A stretch of 64,000 nucleotides of DNA from QHWT01 sp963755695 (GCA_963755695.1 CAVWLB010000010.1:2542001-2606000); one strand, 5' to 3'. Numbered from the stretch's first letter, positions 18,647-28,303 are shown. Program-made: numbers and translations. The notes: generated from the letters alone by a model not told the origin.

Positions 18647-19487
18647 GCGGCGCCTGGCGCGCCGGCGTCGGACGGGTGCTGGTTGCCATCCGCTCTGCAT
18701 ACTCACCTGCAAGCGGCAGCTTCCAGCGCTCGCCCGAGACAGCCTTCCACAAGCAGATCGCCCAGACTACCAGCAGCACCAGCCAGATCGCGGTAGACAC
18801 CCGCACCAGCAGCGACACTCCGGTCGCTGACACGAACAGCGCCACGAACGCCAGCACGTAACTGGCGATGACCGCCAGTCCCAGGCCGCCAAGCACGATG
18901 ATCGATTGCCACGCGTGAAACCGCACGTCGGGATTCGACGGCTCCGACAGCAACATGAGCGCGCCGGAGAACGGCCCGGCGAGATACGCGAGCACCGACG
19001 CGGCGGTAGGGGTGAGGCCGCTCGCGGTGCCGACGTCCGCGTTTCGAGATTCGAGACTCGAAGCGCGAGATCCAGGGTCCGAACCGCGAGCCTCGGACGT
19101 CGAGCCTCGATCTTCGGCAGCAACCTCCGCGGAGGACCACCGCACGTTCTTTTCCGTTCGGGGAAACGACACGATGTGAAACGGAGACGTCAGCACTTGT
19201 GCCGCGACCATGCCGGAACCGGGGGCGCGTTCCTCGACCATCAGCCGGACGCCATCCGGCTCGCCAATGGCGCCAATGATCTCGATACCCTGACCGGCCG
19301 TGGGTCTTTCGCCTGCAAACGCTGCTGCCACGATCGTCGAGTCGAAGTCGACGGCGGGCGCCGCCGTATCCGGACCCGCATGCAGCGCCCACAGAACCTG
19401 CCATTCGTCCGGCGTCCGCACGACGATGCGTCGTGGCTCGATGATCCGGCTCGCGTCCCCGCGGGCAATGGTTGTCAGCGCAATCAC
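18618..19487 (-). CDS. PrcB-like domain fused to a DUF4870/Tic20-like membrane domain
   Basis: The first about 115 residues fit the PrcB C-terminal domain: RTPDEWQVLWALHAG, VDFDSTIVAAAFAGERPTAG, and a closing SPFHIVSFPRTEK. Residues about 155-270 fit a DUF4870/Tic20-like four-helix membrane domain: SVLAYLAGPFSGALMLLSEP, VRFHAWQSIIVLGGLGL, then two long hydrophobic helices. The two are joined by an Arg/Ser/Glu-rich linker (EDRGSTSEARGSDPGSRASS) encoded by heptamer repeats. The ATG at 19487 overlaps the TGA of the VWFA gene (ATGA), so the two are translationally coupled. The fusion is unusual. It may be genuine, or it may be readthrough of an intergenic repeat between two former genes. Confidence 0.7.
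   Translation of the reverse strand: MIALTTIARGDASRIIEPRRIVVRTPDEWQVLWALHAGPDTAAPAVDFDSTIVAAAFAGERPTAGQGIEIIGAIGEPDGVRLMVEERAPGSGMVAAQVLTSPFHIVSFPRTEKNVRWSSAEVAAEDRGSTSEARGSDPGSRASSLESRNADVGTASGLTPTAASVLAYLAGPFSGALMLLSEPSNPDVRFHAWQSIIVLGGLGLAVIASYVLAFVALFVSATGVSLLVRVSTAIWLVLLVVWAICLWKAVSGERWKLPLAGEYAERMATSTRPTPARQAPPTRRTSSQP
19041..19120. repeat. Heptamer repeat encoding the PrcB-DUF4870 linker
   Basis: Period-7 copies such as cgagatt cgagact cgaagcg cgagatc, then cgagcct cggacgt cgagcct cgatctt, lie wholly inside the coding region. They are stop-free in the frame used and produce the low-complexity linker. Confidence 0.85.
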
Positions 19488-21568
19488 TTGATGCGGAACT
19501 CCACCTCGCGGCTGACCGCCGGCTCGTTGCCGGTCGTTGCCTTGGCATCGACGCGAAGCACGTATCGCCCAGGCGCAATGCCCGCCAGCGGAATCTGCAC
19601 CGCGTATCCGTAACCGCCGGACGCGCCCTGCAATTCTTCGCTGCGGCGCTCGTCCGAGGTCGTAAAAGCAGTCTTGCCTTCGTCGGTCAGAACGCTCGCC
19701 GTCATCTGCACGCGATGCGGGGTCTTGCCGAGATTGTCGTAGACCTCGGAGAAGATCGCGAGCGTGTCACCCTGGGGGAACTCGCGCGAGGCGGTGGGCG
19801 CCGAGGGAAGAATGTCCTTGAATTCGTTCACCTTCGGATCGGCGTTGGTGGTGGGAATGCGACTGGCCGACGCCGACGTGATGGCGATGCCGCTCATCGT
19901 GAGCGGCGCTTTGGAGAAGTCGGGCGCGTCGAGCGCGTAGACGAGTGAACCAACCGTCCCGGCGTTGCTGTCCCGGGCGCCAATCCGCAGGCTGTACCTG
20001 CCGGGCGGCACCTGCAGCCGCCGCACCACCCGGATCATGCTCTTCGACACGATGTCGTAGGTCTGCGGGCGCAGCTTCAACGCCAGCACGTCCCGCGCGC
20101 CGTCCTTGATCTTTCCTGCGGCGTCTGACGCGAAGAGCGAGATCTCGATGTCGTTGTGGAGCAGCCCGTCTTCTTTCTTGTCGAACTTCAGGTTGGTTCC
20201 GTCGATTTCGAGCGACAGCGCGATCGCATCGTTCGGGGATGCGCCGCGGAAGGGTGTCGCGGCGGCGGCGAGCGTCAGGCCGCTGACCGGAATCGGACTC
20301 ATGAGCGCGTCGCGCAGCTCCGGCGTCGTGCCCTCGCGGCCGGCAGGCTTGGTCTCCGGCTTCCCTTTCGACGCGTAGTATCCCTTCCGGGCGCGCACGT
20401 GCAGGCCTGGCTTGCCGACGTTGACCTGCACCTTCCTGAACCGCCCGTCGCGCTTGTCGTTGGTCGGGTAGTACCCAATGACGTAATAGCTGCTGTTGTC
20501 GTCGAGAATGCGCGAGAAGCCAGTGCGGAAGTCGTTCTGGTTCAGCACCGCGATGCCGCCGGTCTCGCTGGCCATCGCGCGGAGGCTGTCCTGCGAAATC
20601 CGCAGCTCGTCCTGGAGGTTGGACACACCGATCGAGTTGTCGGTTGGAAACGAGCTGATATCGATCGCGTCTTCCATCCCGGACGTGACGCCGCGCGGAT
20701 CCACGGTATAGATGATCGCGTTGGCCCGCGTCGCCGCGGCGATCAGGTTGTTCATTTCCTGCTGGATGTCGGTGGCGTAGCGGTTCTGAATCGCGTTGAC
20801 CGTATCGTAGTTGATGCCCTCGCTGAACAGCACCACCGCCTTGCGGCGGCCGCGCATGCCGGCAACGAATTCGGAAAGGCTCCTGAGCGTTTCGAGCGTA
20901 TTTCGTCCGTTGGTGTAGCGCTCGAGGTCGTTGAAGTCGCGGTTCACCCGCGAGTCCATGCCTTGTACGCCCTGGTTCATCGCGTAGTCCGCGAGCGCCG
21001 CCTTCGTCGACGAGTCGGCCCCCTGCCCCATTGCGCGATCGACCGCATTGAGCGCGAGCTGGCGATTGCTCGTGAAGTCCTGCGTCGCATCGGTGCGGCC
21101 CCTGGTATTGATCACCGCCACCAGGTCGTTGGTGCCGACGTAGCGCTCGACGAACTGCCTCGCGGCCGCCCGCACCCTCGGGGTCCGCGAGAAGTTGATG
21201 TGCAGATCGTCGATGACGATGATGAACACCCGCCCCTCGAAAGGCGTGCGATTGGTGGCGACGTCGGGAGGAATCGAGGCCTTGGCATAGAGCGGCGGAT
21301 CGGCGCGCTCGATCGGGATGTTCACGTCGGCGAACACCGAGACCGCCTGCGGCTTGCCGTCCTCGACGACCTGGAAATCATCCTTGGTCAGGTTTCGGAC
21401 GAAGTTCCCCTGGTCGTCGGTGACGACCGCGTCGATCTCGACGTAGTTGACTTCGACCTTGAAGGTGAGTGGCGCCGACGGGGCCTGGGCGGCGGGCGGC
21501 TGCTGCGCCACCGGCGCGGCGGAGAGAAGCCCACAGGCCAGCAGAACGAGACAGATCCTGGTATTCAT
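19484..21568 (-). CDS. VWFA-related Acidobacterial domain protein (TIGR03436 type)
   Basis: An intact 694-aa secreted protein. The signal peptide (MNTRICLVLLACGLLSAAPVA) precedes a segment typical of the family: VVTDDQGNFVRNLTKDDFQ and VVEDGKPQAVSVF. The VWA domain then begins at RVFIIVIDDLHINFSRTP. The first MIDAS element is altered to IDDLH; GRRKAVVLFSEGINYD and SYYVIGYYPTNDKRDGRFR follow. The C-terminal 280 residues are beta-rich and probably Ig-like. This family is highly expanded in Acidobacteria and is the best taxonomic hint in the window. Its function is thought to be surface protein interaction but is not established. It is coupled to the downstream PrcB-DUF4870 gene. Confidence 0.88.
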   Translation of the reverse strand: MNTRICLVLLACGLLSAAPVAQQPPAAQAPSAPLTFKVEVNYVEIDAVVTDDQGNFVRNLTKDDFQVVEDGKPQAVSVFADVNIPIERADPPLYAKASIPPDVATNRTPFEGRVFIIVIDDLHINFSRTPRVRAAARQFVERYVGTNDLVAVINTRGRTDATQDFTSNRQLALNAVDRAMGQGADSSTKAALADYAMNQGVQGMDSRVNRDFNDLERYTNGRNTLETLRSLSEFVAGMRGRRKAVVLFSEGINYDTVNAIQNRYATDIQQEMNNLIAAATRANAIIYTVDPRGVTSGMEDAIDISSFPTDNSIGVSNLQDELRISQDSLRAMASETGGIAVLNQNDFRTGFSRILDDNSSYYVIGYYPTNDKRDGRFRKVQVNVGKPGLHVRARKGYYASKGKPETKPAGREGTTPELRDALMSPIPVSGLTLAAAATPFRGASPNDAIALSLEIDGTNLKFDKKEDGLLHNDIEISLFASDAAGKIKDGARDVLALKLRPQTYDIVSKSMIRVVRRLQVPPGRYSLRIGARDSNAGTVGSLVYALDAPDFSKAPLTMSGIAITSASASRIPTTNADPKVNEFKDILPSAPTASREFPQGDTLAIFSEVYDNLGKTPHRVQMTASVLTDEGKTAFTTSDERRSEELQGASGGYGYAVQIPLAGIAPGRYVLRVDAKATTGNEPAVSREVEFRIK

Positions 21569-21602
21569 AATGGTCTTAGACGTCAGGCAGGTGGACTCGA
21601 TT

Positions 21603-21722
21603 ATAGGTTGGCTCAGAGCTCACGGCTCAGGACTAACGCTAGCTTGGGGATCAGGGCTCATGGCTCATACCGGCTTGGGTTCCCCAGAGCCATGAGCCGG
21701 CACGAGCCTTGAGCCCTGATCC
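21603..21722. repeat. ggctca-type heptamer repeat folding into a long hairpin
   Basis: Tandem copies of ggctcag/ggctcat are followed by the same motif inverted (gagccatgagcc ... gagccttgagcc). Arms 21648-21665 and 21705-21722 pair over 18 bp with one mismatch. The block sits between divergent genes (the VWFA gene and the M24 peptidase) and its right arm ends 20 bp before the latter's ATG. Confidence 0.85.
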
Positions 21723-21741
21723 GTCGTCTATACTCAGAAGC

Positions 21742-22928
21742 ATGGCGCTGTCGATTCCTGCTGTCCAGCGCGCCCTGGTGGAAGATGGGCTCGACGGATG
21801 GCTGCTGTACGATTTCCACGGCTCCAATCCAATCGCCAGGCGGCTCACCGGGCTCGACACGGCGGGCAAGATGACCACGCGGCGATGGTATCTACGTCGT
21901 TCCGGCCAAAGGGGACCCCAAGAAGCTCGTCCACGCGATCGAGCCCTATAATCTCGACCACCTGCCCGGCCGAAAGACCATCTATTCACAGCGCGAGAAG
22001 CTCAGCGACGGGCCTGCGGAGCGTGCTCGGGCGGACTGAAGCGGGTGGCGATGGAATACTCTCCCGGCAACGCAATTCCCTACGTGTCGCGCGTCGATGC
22101 CGGCACCGTCGAATCGGTCCGTCAGCTCGGGATCGACGTCGTGTCCTCTGGCGACCTCATCCAGCGTTTCGAGGCAATCTGGTCGGATGAGGCGCTGAAG
22201 ACCCATCGCGCGGCCTCCGAACGGCTCTACCGCGATGAAGGATCGCGCGTTCGACCTGGTACGCGCAGGCACGGCAGGACGGCCGGCGCCTCACCGAGAT
22301 CGACGTGCAGCGAGCGATGGTCGGGATGGTTCGCGGAGGAAGCGGCTCATCAGCGATGCGCCGCCGGTGGTTGCCGCCCAGGAAAACGCCGGCAACCCGC
22401 ATTACATGCCGACCGACGAGAAGCACCGCGCCATCGGCGACAACGAAGTCGTGCTGCTCGACCTCTGGGGCAAGCTCGACGCAAACGGCGCGGTCTTTGC
22501 TGACATCACCTGGGTCGGCTTCACCGGCACGACGATTCCGAGACCATACGTGCAGGCTTTCGGCGCCGCCCGGGACGGACGCGATGCGGCGATCGACGCT
22601 GGTCAAAGAGTCGGCCGCCGACGGACGCGGGCTGCGCGGGTTCGAAGTCGATCGCGCCTGCCGGGCGGTCATCGACCGCGCCGGCTTCGGCGATCAGTTC
22701 ATCCATCGCACCGGACATAGCCTCGGCACTGAGGTCCACGGCAACGGCGTACACATGGACGATTATGAAACGCACGACGAGCGGCGCCTGATCCCCGGAA
22801 CCGGCTTTACCATAGAACCAGGGGTCTACACGAAGGACTTCGGCGTTCGTACCGAAATCAACATGTTCGTCGGCGAACGGGAGGCGACCGTGACAGGGCC
22901 CGTGCAGACCGACTTCGTTCTTCTGTAA
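21742..22928 (+). CDS. M24 metallopeptidase (Xaa-Pro aminopeptidase family), many frameshifts
   Basis: The frame starts at 21742 (MALSIPAVQRALVEDGLDGW). Reading the whole gene needs about eight corrections, at about 21893, 22014, 22031, 22235, 22264, 22330, 22347 and 22608. Each looks like one surplus base. The restored protein, about 390 aa, has the creatinase-like N-terminal domain. Its pita-bread catalytic domain includes VVLLDLWGKLD and ADITWVGFTG (metal Asp), HRTGHSLGTEVHGNGVHMDD (metal and proton-shuttle His), and IEPGVY and RTEINMFV (metal Glu). All expected metal ligands are present after correction, which argues for a functional gene with sequence errors. Its start lies 20 bp after a repeat-derived hairpin. 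Confidence 0.83.
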
Positions 22929-22937
22929 CGTGAGAAT

Positions 22938-22985
22938 CGGAAATAGTAAGGAAGACTGGCAACTGACATCGGGAAACTGGCAATC
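22938..22985. repeat. Short heptamer-period repeat (actggca)
   Basis: Copies actggca actgaca tcggga aactggca atccgcc lie in the gap between the M24 peptidase and the HtrA protease. It is the most degenerate of the set. Confidence 0.6.
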
Positions 22986-23040
22986 CGCCTTCGCCGCAGA
23001 GCGGCTCGGGCGGACAAGCTGACTAGCGGAGCTCGAACCA

Positions 23041-24605
23041 ATGTCCACGCGCAAGATCTCGCTTTTTTACGTCGTACCTGATCGCGCTGGCGACGATGGC
23101 GGTCACCGTGGTGATCACCTCGAGGCTGGATCTGACACCAGCTTCGTCGGCGCAAACCTTGTCGGTGCCGCAGAGCAACAGCGCGCCGCTGGGCGGGCCG
23201 ATCGATGCGACGACCTTCCGGACGATCGCAAAGTCCAACGCCCCGGGAGTGGTCAACATCCAGACTGAAGCGCGCGCACACGGCCGCGACCTCACCGAGT
23301 ACTTCGGCGGACAGGGGGACGACCTGCTGCGCCGCTTCTTCGGCGGAGGCGACGATGCAGCCGACGCCGCGCGGCCGCAATCGCGGACGCGGCAACGACG
23401 AAGGGCCGCTGATGCAGGGCGCAGGCACCGGCTTCGTCATCGACAAAGCCGGTTTCATCCTCACCAACAATCACGTCGTCGAAGGGGCCGAGAAGATCAA
23501 GGTGACGTTGTACGGCGCCGACCGCGGCGTCTCGTACGCCGCGAAGGTGGTCGGCCACGACACCTTGACCGACAGCGCGCTCATCCAGCTCACCGAGCTG
23601 CCGTCGCAGCCGCTGACGGAGATGAAGTTCGGCGACTCCGAGCAGATGCAACCGGGCGACTGGGTCATGGCGATCGGCAACCCGTTCCAGCTCGGTCATA
23701 CCGTCACCGTCGGCGTGATCAGCGCGCTCGGCCGTCCGTTTGGCGGCGTGAACGGACGCGAGCAGCCGATGCTCCAGACCGACGCGGCGATCAATCCCGG
23801 GAACTCCGGCGGCCCGCTGCTGAACGTCCGCGGCGAGGTGATCGGAATGAACACCGCCATCTATACTGATCAGCGATCCGCGAACATCGGCATCGGTTTC
23901 GCCACGCCGATCAATGCGCTGCGCGATCTCCTTCCGCAGCTGCGCAAGGGCAAGGTGGTTCGCGGCGTGATTGGCGTGCAGGTCAATCGCGATCATCTGA
24001 CCGCTGAAACCGCCAAGGCGTTCGGTCTGCCGAGTACGAGCGGTGCGCTCATCAGCTTCGTGAACCCGAGTGGGCCGGCGGATAAGGCCGGTATCCAGCC
24101 GGGAGATGTGATCACGGAGTTCAACGGGCAGCCGGTCAAGGACAGCGACGCGCTGGTCGCCATGGTCGTGGGCACGAAGCCGGGAACGACGGTGCCGCTC
24201 ACGCTCTTCCGCAACAACCAGCGCACGTCCGTCAACGTGACGATCGAGGAGCTCGATCTCGACGCCGAACAGGGCCGCTCGGCGCGGCAGGGCGAGAGCC
24301 CGAACGATCAGGAGCCGACTCCGACGGGCCTCGGCATCACGCTCGATCCGATTACGCCGGAACTGGCGCGGCGGATGGACCTGCCGCGCAATGAAGGCGG
24401 CGCGATCATCAGCGACGTCGAGCGCGACAGCCCGGCGGCGTCCGCCGTCGTGCCGGGCGACGTAATCCTGGAAGTGAACCGTCATCCGGTCAGCACGGTC
24501 AGCCAGATCACACGCGAACTGCAGAACGTGCAGGCGGGCCAACCGGTGTTCCTGAAGATCTGGCGCAACGGACAGCGCTACTTCGTCACGTTCACGAAGC
24601 GGTAG
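23041..24605 (+). CDS. HtrA/DegQ-type serine protease, two PDZ domains (frameshifts near the 5' end)
   Basis: This is a periplasmic quality-control protease or chaperone (family S1C). The start at 23041 encodes MSTRKISLF; after a surplus T near 23075 a membrane anchor reads LIALATMAVTVVI. A second break lies near 23365 in a low-complexity RG-rich loop. The catalytic triad is clear: His in TNNHVVEGAEKI, Asp in DTLTDSALIQL and Ser in NPGNSGGPLLNV. PDZ1 begins around GVIGVQVNRDHLTAE, and PDZ2 around GLGITLDPITPELARRM, ending QRYFVTFTKR. Restored length is about 520 aa, normal for DegP/DegQ. A strong intrinsic terminator follows at 24731. Confidence 0.9.
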
Positions 24606-24607
24606 GG

Positions 24608-24722
24608 GCGATTGGCAGTTGGCGGTTTGCCGGTGTCTGTAGACGAAAGGCGATAGGCGGTAAACAGTCGGTCAGTGGCCGTAAGCGTGACCGAGACTGC
24701 AGACCGCACACCGCAAACGGGT
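24608..24722. repeat. Heptamer-period repeat downstream of the HtrA gene
   Basis: Copies such as ttggcag ttggcgg tttgccgg, then gcgatag gcggtaa acagtcg gtcagtg, fill the gap. Degeneracy is high, but the 7-nt spacing of ggc/gtc motifs is visible. Confidence 0.65.
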
Positions 24723-24730
24723 TACTCGAG

Positions 24731-24766
24731 TCGCGGGCCGGTTCGCCGGCCCGCGATTTGTATTTT
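24731..24766 (+). terminator. Strong intrinsic terminator after the HtrA gene
   Basis: A perfect 11-bp GC-rich stem (tcgcgggccgg / ccggcccgcga) closed by a TTCG tetraloop is followed by tttgtatttt. It ends 10 bp before the MidA-like start codon, cleanly separating the two transcription units. Confidence 0.9.
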
Positions 24767-24776
24767 GTGCGAGCGT

Positions 24777-25857
24777 GTGACGTCACTCGAGCGCCTCATC
24801 GCCGAACGAATCGACCAATCCGGACCGCTGACGGTGGCGGAGTACATGGAGCTCGCCCTCTATCACCCGTCGCTCGGCTACTACTCCACGCATGCGCAGC
24901 GCTCAGGACGGAATGGCGATTTCTACACCAGCGTCGACGTGGGCCCGCTCTTCGGCGCCTGCCTCGCGCAGTACCTCGCGTGTCGCTATCGCCAATCGCC
25001 ATGTCACCAAATCACCACCTCGCCGCAGCGGTTCGACCTGGTCGATGCTGGTGCGGGGAACGGCCGGCTCGCCCGCGATATTCTCGACGCCGCCGCGCTG
25101 GAGTTTCCGGACGTCTACGAGGGCATCGAGCTCCACCTCGTCGAGCGCAGCCCGGCCGCGCGCGCGGCGCAGCCTCGGGTGCTCGGACCCCACGCGAAAA
25201 AACTCGTCTCGTCTGCGAGCGCGCTTCCTCGCGAGATTCACGGCGTCGTAATCGCCAACGAGCTGCTCGATGCGCTGCCGTGTCACCTCGTCAGGATGGC
25301 CAGCGGCGGCTTGCGCGAGATATACGTCGGTTCAGGCCTCAGGCCGGTTAGCGGACCGTTGTCGACTCCGGCGATTGAGGCGCAGCTGGCACAAGTGGGA
25401 GCCCGGCTCGAATTGGGCTGGCGCGCGGAAGTAAACCTGAACGCGTCGCGATGGATCACCGACGCGGCCCTGGCGCTGCGCTCCGGCGAACTGCTGGTGT
25501 TCGACTATGGATACGAAGCCGGGCAACTGTACTCCGCCGCGCGCGCAACCGGAACGCTGGCCCGATATACCGGGCACCAGGTCGATGACCGCTGGCTCGA
25601 GAACCCTGGCGACGGAGACCTGACCTCGCACGTGGACTTCACTGCTGCCCGAATGTCGGGGGAGGCGGCCGGCCTCCACACCACGCGTTTCGTCGATCAG
25701 ACGCGATTCCTGCTGGACGCCGGTATCGTCGATCGTCTGACGACTGGTCCTGAGAGTGGAAGATCTTCGCCAGCGGCTCCAGGGGCGAACGCTGATCGCC
25801 CCCACCGGTCTTGGCAGCACCATCAAGCTGATCGCGTTTGAGCGTCCTGCAGCATGA
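24777..25857 (+). CDS. MidA/NDUFAF7-type SAM-dependent methyltransferase (COG1565)
   Basis: I choose the GTG at 24777, since family similarity starts at TSLERLIAERIDQSGPLTVA and the upstream frame is the terminator. The SAM site is visible as DLVDAGAGNGRLARDIL, with the family motifs YYSTHAQRSGRNGDFYTS, VIANELLDALPCH, FDYGYEAGQLY and LTSHVDFTAA. Mitochondrial relatives methylate an arginine of complex I; the bacterial substrate is not known. The frame breaks near 25745, and one surplus base restores a tail LRQRLQGRTLIAPTGLGSTI, then a TGA at 25855-25857. That stop overlaps the next gene's ATG (ATGA), so translation of the membrane protein downstream is probably coupled. Confidence 0.82.
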
Positions 25858-26708
25858 CGCGCCGGCTGCCGCTCTCCGCGTGGATTGGCCTCGCGGTCAT
25901 GGCGATCTCCGAAGCCGCCATGCTCGCGACGATCGAACCCTTCTGGTCGTGGCACACACCGATTGCATGGACCGGCTATATCCTGTTCGTCGACGGGCTG
26001 GTCTGGCGCCGCCGCGCCTCTTCTCTCCTGCGGGATAATCGCGCCGAGGCGCTCTTCATCGCGATCGTCGGCATCCCGCTGTGGGTCGTCTTCGAGTTCT
26101 ACAACAAGTACACGCTGCACAACTGGTACTACATCGGCCTGCCCGAGGTGCTGCTGGTGCGCTACGCCGGCTACGCCTGGGCATTCGCGACAATCACGCT
26201 CGGATTGATGGAAACGGCGGAACTCGTCGGCTCGTTACGCGATCGGCGCGCACCCGTGGATCGGCGGGCATCTCCGCACCTCGTGCCGCTTGGAAGGAGT
26301 GGCGCGATCAGCATGATCGCGGGCGCCGCCATGCTGGCGATTCCGATCATCTATCCGTCGACCTGGGTTGCCGCGCCGGTGTGGCTTGGGTTCATCTTTC
26401 TTCTCGATCCACTCAACGCGGCCGTGGGTGCCGAATCGATCCGGGGAGATCTCCAAACCCAGCATCGCGGCCGACTGATCAATCTGCTCGCCGCTGGCCT
26501 CATCTGTGGGGTGCTGTGGGAATTCTGGAACTTCTGGGCTCGCGCGAAGTGGATCTACAACGTGCCCGTGCCCCCCCACGTGCGCATTTTCGAGATGCCG
26601 GTCGCCGGTTTCGCCGGGTTTCCGCCCTTTGCGGTGGAATGTTTCGTGATGTACGTGTTCGTGCGGCATTGGATCTGGCGTGGAGCATGGCGGCCGATCG
26701 CACTATAA
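25854..26708 (+). CDS. Hypothetical integral membrane protein
   Basis: I do not recognise this 284-aa protein. It has about seven hydrophobic segments (starting AWIGLAVMAISEAAMLATI, TGYILFVDGLVW, ALFIAIVGIPLWVVFEFY) and several conserved-looking Trp/Tyr/His clusters in the loops (WSWHTPIAW, HNWYYIGLPE, WEFWNFWARAKWIYNVP). Such aromatic motifs near the membrane suggest a cofactor- or lipid-binding enzyme, but none can be named. It is translationally coupled to the MidA-like methyltransferase. A TATAAT (26704) overlapping its stop codon may serve the CYTH gene. Confidence 0.6.
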   Translation: MTRRLPLSAWIGLAVMAISEAAMLATIEPFWSWHTPIAWTGYILFVDGLVWRRRASSLLRDNRAEALFIAIVGIPLWVVFEFYNKYTLHNWYYIGLPEVLLVRYAGYAWAFATITLGLMETAELVGSLRDRRAPVDRRASPHLVPLGRSGAISMIAGAAMLAIPIIYPSTWVAAPVWLGFIFLLDPLNAAVGAESIRGDLQTQHRGRLINLLAAGLICGVLWEFWNFWARAKWIYNVPVPPHVRIFEMPVAGFAGFPPFAVECFVMYVFVRHWIWRGAWRPIAL

Positions 26709-26734
26709 TCGCGGTTTTGCGTGAAGGAGAGCTG

Positions 26735-27301
26735 ATGGCAACGAGCACTATTCTCGAACGGGAGATCAAGCTCCGCTTTGATTCGGTCGAGAAAGCGCGC
26801 GAGGCGGTGCTGGCGACGGGTGCCTCTCCGCTGCTGTGCCGCCGCCTGCAGGAAGACTCACTGCTCGACACCGACGACGAAATGCTGAGGCGCCGGCGGT
26901 GCGTGTTGCGTGTCCGTGTAGAAAACGGCAAGAGCCGTATCACCTTCAAAGGTCCGGTCCAGCCGTCGATCATGAAGGTGCGGGAAGAGCTCGAAACTCT
27001 GGTCGGCGACGGCGCCGCCCTGCTCAGCATTCTCGAGGAGCTCGGCCTTCACGTCTGGTTCCGCTACGAAAAGTACCGCCAAGAGTTCTCGCACGAAGAC
27101 GTCATCGTCGCGATCGATGAAACACCGGTCGGCGTGTTCATCGAGATCGAGGGCACCGAACAGGGAATCACGTCGATGGCCGAAACGCTCGGGCGGACCG
27201 CCGACGACTACATCCTCGATTCCTACCGCGGACTGTTCCTGAAGAATCGCGACGAGCTCGGTCTGACCGGCACCGACATGGTGTTCGACGACAAGTCTTG
27301 A
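26735..27301 (+). CDS. CYTH-domain protein (class IV adenylate cyclase / triphosphate-binding)
   Basis: A 188-aa protein beginning MATSTILEREIKLRF, with the ExExK signature (EREIK) that lines the CYTH tunnel. Other charged pairs follow in order: RRCVLRVRVENGKSRITFKG, KVREELET, YRQEFSHEDVIVAIDETP and FIEIEGTE. CYTH proteins bind triphosphates with metal ions and act as adenylate cyclases, thiamine triphosphatases or inorganic triphosphatases; this sequence resembles the CyaB/class IV type, but the activity cannot be chosen. A good ribosome site (aaggagag) precedes the ATG. Its TGA overlaps the TTG start of the next gene. Confidence 0.8.
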   Translation: MATSTILEREIKLRFDSVEKAREAVLATGASPLLCRRLQEDSLLDTDDEMLRRRRCVLRVRVENGKSRITFKGPVQPSIMKVREELETLVGDGAALLSILEELGLHVWFRYEKYRQEFSHEDVIVAIDETPVGVFIEIEGTEQGITSMAETLGRTADDYILDSYRGLFLKNRDELGLTGTDMVFDDKS

Positions 27302-28302
27302 GCGCAGCCCCCTTCGAGCGAGCCCTGGTGCTGACGGCAGGGCTGGGCACACGATTACGGCCTCTCACCCTCGCACGCGCGAAGGCGGCAGTGCCGGTGG
27401 ATGGCGAGCCGCTCGCACGCCGCGCGATCCAATGGCTGGTCTCTCACGGCGTGACCGATCTCGTTCTCAACCTCCACCATCGACCCTCATCCATCACCGC
27501 ACTCGTCGGCGACGGCGGCGATCTCGGCGCGCGCGTCCGCTACTCGTGGGAATCGCCGGTGCTCGGCTCCGCGGGTGGTCCGCGGCATGCCCTGCCGCTG
27601 CTGCTCGACTCGAGTCGGTCGGCAGTCACAGCGAGGCCGACGCAGGAGGAGCGCGAGGTCAGCGCGGTCAACCACGATCGCACGCTGCTCCTCGTCAACG
27701 GCGATACCATGACCAACGTCGATCTGACCGCGTTGCGGGATCGCCATCGACGCGCGGGGGCGCTCGTGACGATGGCGCTCATTCCGAACCCGCGGCCCGA
27801 CAAGTACGGCGGGGTCCTGCTCGACGACCGCGGTTCGGTGACCGGCTTCACCCGTCGGGGCACATCCCAGCACTCGTTTCACTTTGTCGGCGTGCAGGCG
27901 GTCGACGCGGCGGTCTTTGAACCGCTCGCCGACGGTGTGCCTGCGGAATCTGTTTCCGGCGTCTATCCTTCATTGATGGCCGAGCGGCCCGGATCGGTCA
28001 TCGGGTTCGTGAGCGACGCCACCTTTCAGGACATCGGCACGCCAGCGGACCTGCTCGAGACATCGCTCGAACTGGCCGCCGCTGCCGGACGCGAGGGTCG
28101 GCCCGCGTGGGGCGCCCGTGTCGAAGTGGCCGGATCCGCGCGCGTCACCCGGTCGGTGCTGTGGGATGATGTAACCATCGGCAACGATGTGGAACTGCAC
28201 GAATGCATCGTGGCGGATGGGGTGACGATTGCGGGTGGCGCACGCCATGAGCGTCGCGCGATCGTCGCGACCGAGAGCGGTTTAGTCGTGGAGAAGATTT
28301 GA
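27298..28302 (+). CDS. NDP-sugar nucleotidyltransferase, MurU-like
   Basis: A 334-aa protein starting with TTG at 27298, overlapping the CYTH stop. The nucleotidyltransferase signature LTAGLGTRLRPLTLARAKA is at residues 13-31. It is followed by the sugar-acceptor loop VLGSAGGPRHALP and the metal Asp in LLVNGDTMTNVDL, then FQDIGTPADLL and a short left-handed beta-helix tail. Alone this would be a generic mannose/glucose-1-phosphate nucleotidyltransferase. Directly next to an AmgK-like kinase it resembles the MurU/AmgK pair known from Pseudomonas, which makes UDP-MurNAc from recycled MurNAc and bypasses de novo synthesis. That role is inferred from context. Confidence 0.75.
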   Translation: MSAAPFERALVLTAGLGTRLRPLTLARAKAAVPVDGEPLARRAIQWLVSHGVTDLVLNLHHRPSSITALVGDGGDLGARVRYSWESPVLGSAGGPRHALPLLLDSSRSAVTARPTQEEREVSAVNHDRTLLLVNGDTMTNVDLTALRDRHRRAGALVTMALIPNPRPDKYGGVLLDDRGSVTGFTRRGTSQHSFHFVGVQAVDAAVFEPLADGVPAESVSGVYPSLMAERPGSVIGFVSDATFQDIGTPADLLETSLELAAAAGREGRPAWGARVEVAGSARVTRSVLWDDVTIGNDVELHECIVADGVTIAGGARHERRAIVATESGLVVEKI

Positions 28303-28303
28303 C

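Noticed and set aside
20156..21712. A 518-aa plus-strand open frame opposite the VWFA gene
   Set aside because: It is a shadow of the minus-strand gene in a GC-rich region; composition is Arg/Val-rich and motif-free.
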